DNA from: Hawksworthiomyces lignivorus
Lineage: Eukaryota; Ascomycota; Sordariomycetes; Ophiostomatales; Ophiostomataceae
Assembly (NCBI GenBank): GCA_002917075.1
Contig: NTMA01000048.1
Span: 228,119 to 292,118 of the forward strand
Length of the DNA stretch: 64,000 nucleotides
Direction: 5' to 3'
Position 1 is the stretch's first letter. Every line of letters begins with the position of its first letter. The notes beneath the pieces are model-generated. The model made no database searches, had not been told where the DNA came from, and saw only the letters and a list, made by a program, of their open reading frames with translations. The translations under genes and the position numbers were made by a program. This document shows positions 33,414-44,445 of the stretch, one piece after another.

Positions 33414-34913
33414 ATGTCGTTTTCCCTTGCGGTCGTTGGCATGTTCGCTGTAGCTTCCTTGGCTGCAACAGATAGCGGCCATTTCAATGTCTTGACTATG
33501 AATGTCGCGGGACTTCCCGCCATTCTCAATAGCAACGATGTGCCCGGCGACAAGGCGACGAATGCGGGTACTATCGGTAGTCTATTTGCAAAATATGGAT
33601 ACGATGTGATTCACGTCCAAGAGGTATGGTTGCTACTTTGCCTTACCGCCTATGTAGACACATCCTGATCGGCTAACATGAATAGGATTTCGCGTATCAT
33701 GCGTGAGTGAACCATCTAAGTCAGCTATCTATATCTGGCAGACTAATCAACTTATCTTCACCAGCTACATTTACGCCACGGATAATCACCCTTACCGTAC
33801 TGCAACGTCTGGTACTGTCATTGTCGGAGATGGGCTGAACACGCTTGCCAACTTTGATTGGATCGACTTCACCCGGACCCGTTGGAACAAGTGCTCAGAT
33901 GCATCTGGAGCTGACTGCTTGACCCCCAAAGGCTTCACCTTCATGCGTGCTGAAGTTGTAGACGGCGTATTCATTGATATCTACAACCTCCACGCAGACG
34001 CTGGGTAAGCTGAACTCTCTTGGTGTCAACTTGAAATGAATTTCCGGCATCCGTGCTAAATTATGATAGAACCGAAACGGATGACGAGACTGCTCGCACC
34101 GCCAATATCCAGCAGGTTGCCGATTACATCGACACTTGGTCTCTCGGCAACGCTGTACTTGTTATGGGCGACACAAATTCCCGTTATACTCGTACGGCCG
34201 ACAACATCAATCTATTTGCGACTCAGAACGGGTTGACAGATGTGTGGGTCCAACTTGAGCGCAATGGAGTCATTCCCACAGTAGAAACTCTGTGCGACAA
34301 TCCGTCTACAACAAACTACTGCGAGACGGTAGACAAAGTGTTCTACCGCGGAGGCGCAATCTTTGCACTGGATGCGACTTACTTCAATTACGAGTCGAGC
34401 AAGTTCCTGCAGCCAGACGGTGACATTCTCAGCGACCACAACCCCGTCACAGTCAACTTCACCTACACCCTAAGCGGCAAGTTCCGGCAGTCTAGCTATT
34501 GGGGCGGCCCTCATGGAGACTGGTTTTCGGATCTGCTGACTCTCGCTGCGAAGTCAAAACCTGCTGCCAAAGTCTTGACTTTCCGCGGTGCCAGCCGTCT
34601 GGATTCGGTCGGGCTCACGCTCACAGACGGCACGACTTTTACGCACGGTGGCACTGGCGGCACCCAAGCGACATTGACACTCGCATCTAGTGAGTACTGG
34701 ACATCGGCTGCCCTGTGCCAGGGCAAGTACAATGGCGACACTCGCAATTTCTACATCAACGCCACTACGAGCAAGGGCCACACGCTCGCAGCTGGCACCG
34801 CGACGAGTGATTGCTCCACCTTTACAGCACCATCTGGATGGCAAATCGTTGGATATATGGGACAAGATGGAGATGAGATGGATCAACTCGCGTTCATCTA
34901 TGCGCCACAGTAA
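33414..34913 (+). CDS. Secreted EEP-family phosphodiesterase with C-terminal jacalin-like module
   Basis: Exons 33414-33623, 33686-33702, 33765-34004 and 34070-34913 encode 436 aa. A signal peptide is clear (MSFSLAVVGMFAVASLAA). The endonuclease/exonuclease/phosphatase fold follows, with the expected catalytic series: TMNVAGLP (Asn), HVQED (Glu, created by the exon 1-2 join), NLHADAG (His), MGDTNSRY (Asp, Asn) and LSDHNPV (Asp-His). This is the sphingomyelinase/DNase-I-like superfamily. From about residue 300, TFRGASRLDSVGLTL, THGGTGGTQ and GWQIVGYMGQDGDEMDQLAFIY match a jacalin-like beta-prism lectin module, implying attachment to glycans. It is extracellular; lipid or nucleic-acid substrates cannot be told apart. 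Exon 2 is only 17 nt. A histidine acid phosphatase follows, so both may serve extracellular phosphate scavenging. Confidence 0.85.
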
Positions 34914-35795
34914 ACGTAATATTTTGAAAGTCTGAGATGTGTTCTATTCGTTCACCAACTGTCCCCACTTGTTAAACCTAAAGGGAATAAGCCAGCGGCA
35001 GTTAATTGCACAGTACTAAATATCTTATGTTGAGAGCAGGCTTCAGATAAGCCCTAAACATGGGCTAGTGTGTAGTCTAGTAACAAGAGCAAACTACCTC
35101 TATTTCGCGTCGTGGGATGTCGCATATGCCTATACCACGTGCTACTGCTCGGTCAACATTCAAATTTATATATGTGGAATCCCCTGAGCGAATTGCCTTA
35201 GACCCTCTTCTAGATTATGCAGAGAAGTACCGTAGCATGAAAATGCAAAACTTATTTAGACACTACTCCGAATGTAGGTATTTAAGCCCACTAGTGACGT
35301 ACGTATACACCTAGATAATGTAAAAATTAATGGCCATAGCGCATCTGATAACAGCAGGGATCGTCTAAATCTCGGTTACATGTCTGCACTCTACAATGTT
35401 ACATGACGCGGTCCACTGTGAACTTGAATAATGTGAGAAGCCAAAGAGCAGCTTTTCCTGGACCTCGTGGTCCGGCGCAAACTACCCAGTTTGTATCTAG
35501 CACAAATTTCTCGCAAGACTGCACAAAGAAACCAACGTGATTGTATTGCTACAGGTATATCATTTATCAACAGCTGCAGCTCACGATCTTTGCAGCCTTT
35601 AGAATTTCTTTCTCACAACCAGGCTTTTTAAAAAAAATTTTGTTTTAAGTTTCTCTTGGTTTATCCCACGCTCATTGCTTTTTTTTCTTTATTTTTGTTG
35701 TTTGCTTGTTTGCTCGTGTGGTTTGATATTTCTCTCGGAGTGTCAATAAGCAGTGTCTGTCATTCGTTGATTTGCATTGGTGTATATATCCTATT
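34914..35795. other. Intergenic region, 880 bp
   Basis: No gene supported. A T-rich pyrimidine tract at about 35620-35710 precedes the acid phosphatase gene, typical of a fungal core promoter. Confidence 0.5.
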
Positions 35796-37483
35796 ATGAC
35801 TATCTGCACCTTTACGGCCCTGGCATTTGCCGGACTCGTTAGTGGCCAGGTCGGGTCTATGCTGTCTCCAGAATTTGACATCAACTTCCCAACCACTTCT
35901 GCAGCCAGCAATCCCCTCCGGTGGCTTGGTGCTAACGGACCATATGCAACTGGTACGTTTAATATGTTTCTATTAGAATCTCTTTCAAAACATAACAACG
36001 GTTGACAGAATCACTCACGTGAAATTTACCAACATAGGCCCGAACGTATATGGCGTCTCTGCCGATGTGCCAGAGTATTGTACCGTGGACCAGGCTTTCT
36101 ATGTGACTCGCCATGGCTCGCGTTATCCCGATCCAAGTGCATACAATGGCTGGGTAGATATGCAGAATCGTGTATGTCTATACACAGTGTCTATTTACTG
36201 TTTGATTTAACTGGCTAACAGTTATTCGGAAGTTTTCTTCTGTTAATGGATATAATGCCACTGGGAGCCTTTCTTTTCTTCCGTCTTGGAGGACGGCCTT
36301 GACCAACCCGGGCCTGCAAATGTCCAACCTGTCGCCTACTGGCCAGAAAGAAGCTTTCGATATGGCTTATGCCCTGCGCACTCGTTATCCACAACTTTAC
36401 ACAGAAGGTGATGACCTATATGTCTGGGCCAACAACTATTCTCGCGTTTTGCAAACTGCAAAGCTTTTCGTCCATGGTTTCTTAGGTGTGAACGCCACAA
36501 ATCTAGGCCACGTGGTTTCGGTTACCTCCACCGGCCACACAGATGCAATTGGCAACTCTCTCTCGCCCTCCGATATGTGCCCCAACTTTGTGGATACTTC
36601 GGGCGGCACGTACTTTTCCAACTGGTCCAGCGTCTATATCCCTCCGATCCAAAAACGGCTCCAGGCTCTCATAACAGGAAATCTGACTTTCACCCAAAAC
36701 GACATTTCGCAAATGCCGTATCTCTGCGGCTTCGAGTCACAGATCACAGGCCGTGTCTCACCTTGGTGCAATGTCTTTTCGGACGAGGAGCTGCAGCAAT
36801 ATGAATACTCAAACGACCTGCGGTATTACTACGGCGTTGGCCCCGGCACGGTCTTGCCTGCGACGATGATGCTACCATACCTCAACAAGGTTGTAAGCAT
36901 GCTCCAACAAGGCCCTAACCTGAATGGCACGGCTGCGGATGGTTCTACCTTCTCGGTGCCGAACCTTGTAGTAAGCTTCCTCAACGACGGCCAAATTAGC
37001 GAGCTCGTTACTGCGGCCGGCGTCTACGATGCGCAGGCGACTCTTTCCGGCACGGAAATGGATCCCAATCGCCTCTACAATGCCGGCCGCTTCGTAACGA
37101 TGCGCGGCACTGTCGCTTTCGAGCGCCTCAACTGCGCAGTTAAGCCCAGCAGCAACAACGGCAGCAGCCCACTCCTGCCTATTTCCCAGCGAAAGTGCTC
37201 GCTCGGGACTAAGCAGCCCTCGTTCCCCTGGTCTAGCACGAATAACACATTTGTTCGCGTAAAACTTAACGACGTCGTCTACCCCATTCCTAGCTGCCAG
37301 AATGGACCTGGATATTCTTGTCTGCTGGACGACTATGCTGGTTACATGGCTAAGAAGTACAGCAAATCCGGAAATTGGGCTCAAAGATGCAATGTGACGG
37401 CTGCTGGTGCACCCAAAGTTGTCGCTGGTGCATCCTTCTATACTGATCTCACCAGTGACTTCCTTCAGATCCTTTCTCCTTAG
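35796..37483 (+). CDS. Secreted histidine acid phosphatase (phytase-like)
   Basis: Exons 35796-35952, 36038-36169 and 36222-37483 encode 516 aa. The N-terminus is a signal peptide (MTICTFTALAFAGLVSG), and at least six N-x-S/T sites suggest heavy glycosylation. The catalytic motif RHGSRYP (RHGxRxP) is at 77-83. The partner motif that usually reads HD near the C-terminal half appears as FLNDGQISEL at about 347-356: Asp is kept, His is Asn. The family releases phosphate from phosphomonoesters or phytate outside the cell. The second intron needs the donor GTGTAT two bases before the better-looking GTATGT; only that choice restores FSSVNGYNATGSLSFLP. An ATT/Leu-codon start upstream was rejected in favour of the ATG that starts the signal peptide. 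Confidence 0.85.
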
Positions 37484-38080
37484 AGAGAGTGCAATAATGT
37501 GAGCATGCTCATGCATGACAATTACTATGTCCTAGGTCGGATATCGAGAGAGAGAAGAAGTATTATTTTGTATATAGTATTATAGTATTTAATATATTTA
37601 CATTCTTTGCTTCAGGTTGCTGCAGAAGGGTTTACTTTGGGACTTATAATTATGACAACCAACTTAGATTACACATGTCTAGAGACAGCACCCATCCCTT
37701 TTTGATAGGTCTCTTTGGTTCATAGGCACACACGACAAAGGCGCACATGAAGAACATCAAATGGAACATCATACTATTAATAGAAGCTTTTGGGAGGAGC
37801 AAGGAGAAACAAAAAAACAAGCTCTGATACGACGCAACAGATTGTGGGAAATCTCGTACTAGGAAAAGCTGCCATCTTTGAAAAGGCGAGGTTCTTTGTA
37901 CCTCGATCGCAAATAGCATAGAGCAATTCTAAATCAATATTTTTTTTTCTATTTGCTTGATCTGGTGCTCGAGTCAATTCCCCTCTGGATAATTTTAGTT
38001 TCCTCGGTGCTTATGCTTGCATCAGCACTGTGCAGCAGGTTAAAGCTCAAATCGAGAAAGCGCTGTTACAGATAATGCGT
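37484..38080. other. Convergent 3' spacer, 600 bp
   Basis: No gene supported between the facing 3' ends of the acid phosphatase and the NACHT gene. AT-rich; open frames are short and without domains. Confidence 0.5.
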
Positions 38081-41000
38081 CTATGGCTTCGATTCTGTGG
38101 GCCCCATTCTCTCATCGATAAACCCGAGTAGAACGTCTTTGTCTGGTAGCCGAGAGCGGTCTATCAAACTTCTCACAGAAAGGAATGAATCGAGCAGTGC
38201 CGGCGGATGCTTATGCCAGCGCCATTGCTTCCAGTCTACATACGGATATCGGCTGAGCATCATTCGGGATTCCAAGTTGACCACCACATCCAACTGAAGC
38301 GACTTGCCGCTGCTCTGCAGGGCCATCTCCAAGGTATAACGATACCACACGTCGTCTGCGACTGTCGGCACCTCTTTTCTTTTCACGCATCTGAGCGCCA
38401 GCTTCAGATCTGCGCCATTTCGTATAAATGTTTCAAGTACAGCCCTCGCCCCGGATTGATCACGGTGATCGCAGGAGGGCTCATCGCCAGGGGAGGGGGG
38501 CACATCGGAGAATGAGGATTCGGATTCATAACCGGCGCTGGCCTCCGCGCCTACATCAAATTCATCGGATACTGCAGCCACAGTCGCCCACCAACAGAGA
38601 AAGTGCTGCCAGATGGACAGTCGCTGGTCTCCCGCAGCGATGCGGATGAAGCCATATTCAGCGCCAAATGCTAAGTGCGTCGGCAGGTTCGGAGACACGA
38701 TTTGATGTTCGAAAAGATGTTGCAAAAAGATGTGACCAGAATTTACCAAACCACCCTGAATGTCGTAATGAGGGTCTTCATCCATTTTATAGTCTTCCGT
38801 GGCGTTCCAATCTATGGTAGATTTCCTATAGCTTCGGCAAATGACATCTCCTATTGCACAGTACACAAGCATAGCGAGACTTTCTGGTTCCAGAGGAACA
38901 TCAGCAATGCATGCCATTCTCCAAAACGGATACTCTAGTCGACCCGAGCATAATTCGGTAAATAGAGGTGAGATCACGGCTCTTGAGTATATATCTATAT
39001 TATCAACCTCCTCTTCGACTTCCCTCCACATCACCTTTGGGTCCTCGACGCTGAAATTTCCCTCTGGTGGTTCGCTATAATAATGGTTGCTCTTATGGAA
39101 ATAAGCTCCGGCACAAGAAGACTCTGACTGGGTATGTTGGACTTGAGTGGTGTGGCAGACTTCACAGCCAGCGTATGGCTGCGAGCCGCCGTAGATCTTT
39201 TGAGTGAGATCAACGCGAAATGCGGTTTTGCGGCATGCCAAAGCACGACGTATTGAATTGCTTACAGAGAGCAGAGGAATGGTGTCAAGGCATGCAAAAA
39301 AACCAAAAGGCGGTGCGTCTAGCTGCTGCTTCCGCCGAAGCTCAATAAGGCATGCTACTTGTATCGAATGATCGCTGAGAATTCGATCTTCTAATTTTTT
39401 AGCTTCAGCGTCATTGTTGCCATTTTCTCGTTCTGGGTCCAGCCAATATTGCTTAATGCCTGCTAGCTTTAATTGGGACAGAGCATTTATATCGCTGAAG
39501 GTCTCGTCGTGCATCTTGGCTCGCACATTTTCTTGTCTGAAAAAGTCCCCTACAGAGCGATGGGTGAAATCGAGGTTGTTTGTTTCGTCTGCTTCGACCA
39601 GTCCTCTGCAGGAACCTCTTAGTTGCCGCCTGGCGCGCTGCTCGCTCTTTTTTGCCGTCTCAAACCCCAGCTCTGGAAATTGCGCGCTCTCAGCAAATAG
39701 CGAGTCAGTCTCATAGTCCGGAAGAAAGTAGAAATCACTCAAGGTCAGCCACAGACGCATCTTTTTGGACTCAGGGATCTCGCTCAAAAATTGGAGAAGG
39801 GACACGGTCTGGCTCATCAGCTGGCGATCTTCTGTTCCGAGGGTGTCTACGATTCGCTGAAATAAGTCGTTCATCTCAGTCGGGAGCGACGCGATCTCGC
39901 TGCGCAGCCGAGAGAACCTGGCCCCATCATCGGATAATCTGCGGATATTCTGAACCACTAGAACAATCCAGAGAAAGACGCCCTGTGCCTTCTCGGCAAT
40001 GGAGGATATGAGCTGGCGGCGCTCGTCGAAATTTCCAACATACTCTAGGTTTCCCTGAATATATTTCTTCATATCGGATTTTGTCAACTCGTGAAGATAC
40101 AGCCTAGCATCTTCACAGAACATGTCCATGAACGGATTCTCCATACGGCTTGAGACACAGAGCCTGAAGCGACCCGAGGCGCTATTAGCTAGGCTCACTA
40201 AGGAATGCACCATCTCACGGCGGTCAACTGCCGTGGTGGTTTGATACTCGTCGAGGCCATCGATGAAGAAACAGAAACTATATCCACGTAGGAAGCCGTC
40301 GTCCTGCCGATTTGATAGGCGTGCATATGCCTGCTTAATGTCATCATCGAGGATCTCGTAGGCCGAGTGGATCTTTGGCTGTGAGACTGCTTTGGCCCAT
40401 TGATCTGGAAATAAAATCTCTGTGAGGTGTGGGCTTTTTGCCGATATTTGGTAAAGTAGCGTTCTGTAGAGACCCATCAAAGACTTCTGCCGAGGATCGG
40501 AACCAAGAGCATAGAAAAAGTAGCTCGCTAGGATGAGCTCTTTGCTTCCTTTGGCATCTAAGCAGCTGTCAGATAAAGATAGAATGCTACAAAGACCTCC
40601 TTAGTTGTTTTTGACTTACGCGACCATTTCTCCAGCTCAGCTCTGGTCCGCTTGCTCTCACACAGCTTCTTCACTATTGAACGTTAATATCGAACCAGGA
40701 TATTGTTCCAAGGCAGTTTAACATCTCTGTAAGAGCAAAATGTCTCCAAAAAGTACACATCCGCATTTTGACGTTCGCACTGAGTTAAATGTACTAGAGA
40801 GTCGATCAAGACGAAGAGATGCAATGTTGATCGGGCGTTTCGCTACTTACTCAGTGTAGATTTTCCCGAGCCAAGCTTGCCACATACGTGAAAAATGCTG
40901 TCGCCGGACGACAACCACCGGGTGAACTTAGCTGCCTCTATAGATTCCCCGTCGAGATCGAAGATCCATTCGAACGTGCCCTTATAAGAGCTATCTACAC

Positions 41001-41765
41001 TCTGGTAGCGATAGAAAATATCCTCGAATCCCCCTTTAATTCCTCTTAGGATTCTATCTTGAGCAAATTCATTTAGTACGTCTTGTCCAGTACGTAATAA
41101 ATTGTGTAACTGATCTAGGGCCTGGCCATCCAGGGAGTTAGTTTTTGCAGTTGCCATGTCTTGCAAGGTCTGCCTCAACTTAGAGACGGAGACTTCAAGC
41201 CGAGTCAACTTGGCTCCATCTTCTTTGCATGTTGCCATTAGCTCTTGGACGTTTTCCCTATTAGCCTTTAGTCAGTTGCTATATCATTTCATTAATTCCA
41301 ACTCTTGGACAGTTTTGTAGTCTGTCAGCAGTATCCTCACCCTGACAAGGCGGTAATGTGGAGATGAAGCTGGTCGCGGCAGTGTTGAAGCCGCTTCTCT
41401 AAGTCTTTAATCTTCGGTTCGACCATAATCGTTTTCAATGCCGCAAGACCGCTATGGGCTTTGGATTTGCGCCGTTTGGGCTTGAGGGTCTGCAACTCCT
41501 TTTTAATGTCGCTTGCCAACTCGTTGCACTCGTTGACCAGAGTGGCAAGAGCCCTGTTCTCTTCGGTCGAAGCAGAATGACTGGCAGGAGCTATTCGTTT
41601 CCGTATGGCAGCCATGCTGTCAGCCATCTTCAAGCGCGTCTCCGTCTCTTTGGAAGTCCCCTCGACTGAGTTGTAGAGGATCCATGATAGTTTCAGAACC
41701 TTCCCCGCGGCGTCGACAAATGAGAGTATCCCAGAGACCAACCCGATGATAGCAACCGGGTCCAT
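38081..41765 (-). CDS. NACHT-type STAND (NLR-like) protein without C-terminal repeats
   Basis: Exons 41341-41765, 40851-41257, 40620-40673 and 38081-40557 (minus strand) encode 1120 aa. The N-terminal ~140 residues begin MDPVAIIGLVSGILSFVDAA, the usual start of fungal STAND N-terminal domains. A helical linker follows. The P-loop VCGKLGSGKST lies near 266-276 and its codons cross the exon 2-3 join. The Walker B FCFFIDGLDEY is at about 390-400, and CVSSRMENPF is a sensor-like motif. A winged-helix-type segment ends in DFTHRSVGDFF near 600. The last ~500 residues show no ankyrin, TPR or WD pattern and match the architecture often annotated DUF7791. Such proteins act as intracellular sensors in heterokaryon incompatibility and defence. 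The reading frame is intact through all joins, so it looks functional. Confidence 0.85.
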
Positions 41766-42723
41766 GAGCGTTGGAGGAATGGAAAGCGAGTTTTCAAACG
41801 TGGTTGCGCTATTGATGATCGAGAAAGGCTAAACAGGCGTGACAGAGTGCACGTCCAGAGCAGAACTAGACCGGGACTAGCTTTGAGCCGCAGGATATCA
41901 TATCAGACGTGCCAGGAGCAGAAATGTGCCCCGCTTGCAACCAAAAAGTTGTCTGAAGCACCCCACGTGGCGCAGCTCTCGAAGCCCGGCGCTTAAAATC
42001 ACAGCTATCGCAATGTTTCATGTTGTCCAGCATTCTAAAGAGAGTTTTCGTAAGTTTAATGTATTAAATCGGTTGCTATTACCTCTTCTCACCAGTGTCT
42101 CTCCTTACATGATAACTTTGGCGACGACTACATACATAGGGCAGGTTCTCTACAGGCTCCAAGGTTACATGTACTTAAGCACTTGATAGAATTATTTAGA
42201 ATAAGCACTGTGAGAACATTAGGCGCAAATCGTAGGCCACGTAGAACCGCCCTTGGTGGGAGGAAAGTAATGCTCTTATTGACTTATGGACAGCTACGAA
42301 GCAGTCAAATGGAGAAAAAAAGCAAATTTTTAAAAACAAAAAACAACATGCCATCTAGATAGCAACGGCTAAATGTTTTGATATCATCGAAGAGAAAGCT
42401 AAACCCCATAAACACAGCAGATCTCCAGCACATTCCTAGCGACCGCACTAGTTTCCTTATCGATTAGAGCAACCACGGATGATGTGGACCCATTCCCACA
42501 CACCAATATCTTGACCCAAGACTAATATACGGCTACCATTCGTAGAGTGCAAGCCTCCACACCGAAAGCGAATTTATCAGGTAGCCACTGAGAGCATCTT
42601 TCACATGTCCAACATAGCACGACTAAGCACCATGGGCCATTCAAGTTGCCACGAGACTTGTCAAAATCCAAATCGTGACTAGATGGCGCCGAGCCTGTTA
42701 GAAAAGCCATTACACGCTGGGAA
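41766..42723. other. Intergenic region, 960 bp
   Basis: Holds the promoter of the NACHT gene on the left and the 3' flank of the DJ-1 family gene on the right. No gene supported. Confidence 0.5.
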
Positions 42724-43562
42724 TTAGGCAGTGTGAGTCGTCTTTCCGCTTGAAAGCCACGACCGCAGTATCTGCCAGACAAAGTTTATCGTGAAGGCAG
42801 TCTGGCCCTGCTCGAACCGCTGAGCGCGGTCGCCAACATCAGCCAAGGCGCACGCGATCTCCACAATGGAGTTGGGGATGCGCTTGTCGGATTTCGCATA
42901 CGCAACCATCATGTCGTTGCCGTTGGTGACGCCGCCTAGAATAGAGAGTTCAGTCCTCGCCATGTATATGGTCCTGCATAGGTTTTCAGCCAGAACCGAA
43001 AATGCAGCTGTCACGTACCGCTTGTCCAAATGTTGCCGTCTTGCACCCATCTCAGCTTGTCCCCAAGCAGCTCGACGCCGGGAAACTTTTTCGCAATGTC
43101 CGCCTGCAGCCCGCGCGGCCCGCAGCTTTTGCGGCCTTTCAGGAGACCAGCCTGACCCAGCACGTAGATGCCAGTGCACACGCACAGGATGTCGGTCGTG
43201 GGGGTCTCAGCGTGCCGGCGCACAAAGTCGCAGGCGTCGGGCTCGAAGATGGTCGCAGGGTCAGGGCCTGGCACGAAGAGGATGTCGAGCTTGCCAGGCT
43301 GCACCTCTGGATCAGTGATGACGTGCTGGGCGACCACCTTCATGTTGCTGGTGAGCAGGACGCCCTCAGGGCTGTCCACGACCTTTTTGGTGGTGATGTA
43401 GACGATGCGAATGCTAGGAGCGGCGGCGCCAACGTGAGCTGGAAGGTCAGGCAGATGCTGGAAGTACTCACGCGACATGATGCCAATGACGTCGATGCAG
43501 GCCACGTCGAGGAGCTGGGCATCGCCGCTCGGGAGATACACGCCAATGCTGATGGAAGCCAT
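42724..43562 (-). CDS. DJ-1/PfpI family protein
   Basis: Exons 43019-43562 and 42724-42935 (minus strand) encode 251 aa. The fold is recognisable from SIGVYLPSGDAQLLDVACIDVIG at the start (class I glutamine-amidotransferase-like), DILFVPGPDP in the middle, and the nucleophile elbow ILCVCTGIYVLGQAGLLKGRK with the reactive cysteine. The late IPNSIVEIACALADVG and FTINFVWQIL continue the fold. Members include isonitrile hydratases, glyoxalase-III-like enzymes and the sensing halves of AraC-type regulators; there is no DNA-binding domain here. Its place at the edge of island B suggests an enzymatic or protective role for a reactive intermediate such as an alpha-oxo aldehyde. A perfect CRE-like palindrome is about 185 bp upstream. 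Confidence 0.85.
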
Positions 43563-44445
43563 TGTGGTAAGAGAACGTTTTGGATTAAGAAGAACGATGT
43601 GGGAAATTGGTAGCTTGGATTGCCTCTGTCCTCTCCAGATCTTTCATCCTTGAAAACAATACAGACATTCACGTGTATTTATATGAAATCAGATGGGCAC
43701 ATTGGAGATGATGCATCGTAATTTCATGTTTTTGTTTCGCTCCACTCACGTGACGTCACGTAGACTGCAACCCAAGTAGCGCACAGCAATGGACCTCAAA
43801 GCGGCCCTCATGCACGTCTCTTTCTCCAGCAAATTAAGCATATTTTTTCATCTACGATACATGGGGTGAGCGAGTTTCGTCTGAGTAAAGAATTTCGTAA
43901 GCTATCTGTAAATTATTAATGACGAAGCTAAAATATTACTGCTGCCTACACCTGACGAGCCTTGTGTTGGTTAGCGGATTCCAGCAGCCCCCCTGTTTAT
44001 TTGGAGGCTCTTACGCGGCAAGTTTCAGTGGGGAGAGCAGTAGCATCCGCTGGCAGCTCACAAAATATTGGTGCCTAAAATGCAAAACCGAATGCCTTAC
44101 GGTCCGACACTTTAATTCGGATAAGGCCGGACGACATCGCACGAGGTCAACGTTCACTCCGCTCCGGATTATTCATTCAATTACATGCCCTCGATTTAGA
44201 GAATTCCATTGGCTCGTCGTCCTCAAATGATCTTGGCAAGCTCACGCTTCCTAACTTGATGCAGCTTCACGTATCGTAGAATTACCCCTTCGACGCGCGT
44301 TAGCTGGCGCGTTGCTTTGCGAAATAACCTTATCTGCCGTTCATTTCTTTTTGCCTAAAGTTTCATGCCTCTAGTGATGCTATTCTATGATGAAAATTTT
44401 CTAAGTTTGATACAAAGGATCAGAAAACAATTCCTTACACTAAGT
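43563..44445. other. Intergenic region, 880 bp
   Basis: Promoter of the DJ-1 family gene and 3' flank of the flavoprotein gene. It contains the CRE-like palindrome at 43748-43761 and one CGGTCCG site at 44100-44106. The 3' part is AT-rich. No gene supported. Confidence 0.5.
43748..43761. promoter_or_regulatory. CRE-like palindrome ACGTGACGTCACGT
   Basis: A perfect 14-bp palindrome containing the ATF/CREB core TGACGTCA. It lies about 185 bp before the DJ-1 family start codon. In fungi bZIP factors bind this core in stress and nutrient responses; control here is inferred. Confidence 0.55.
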
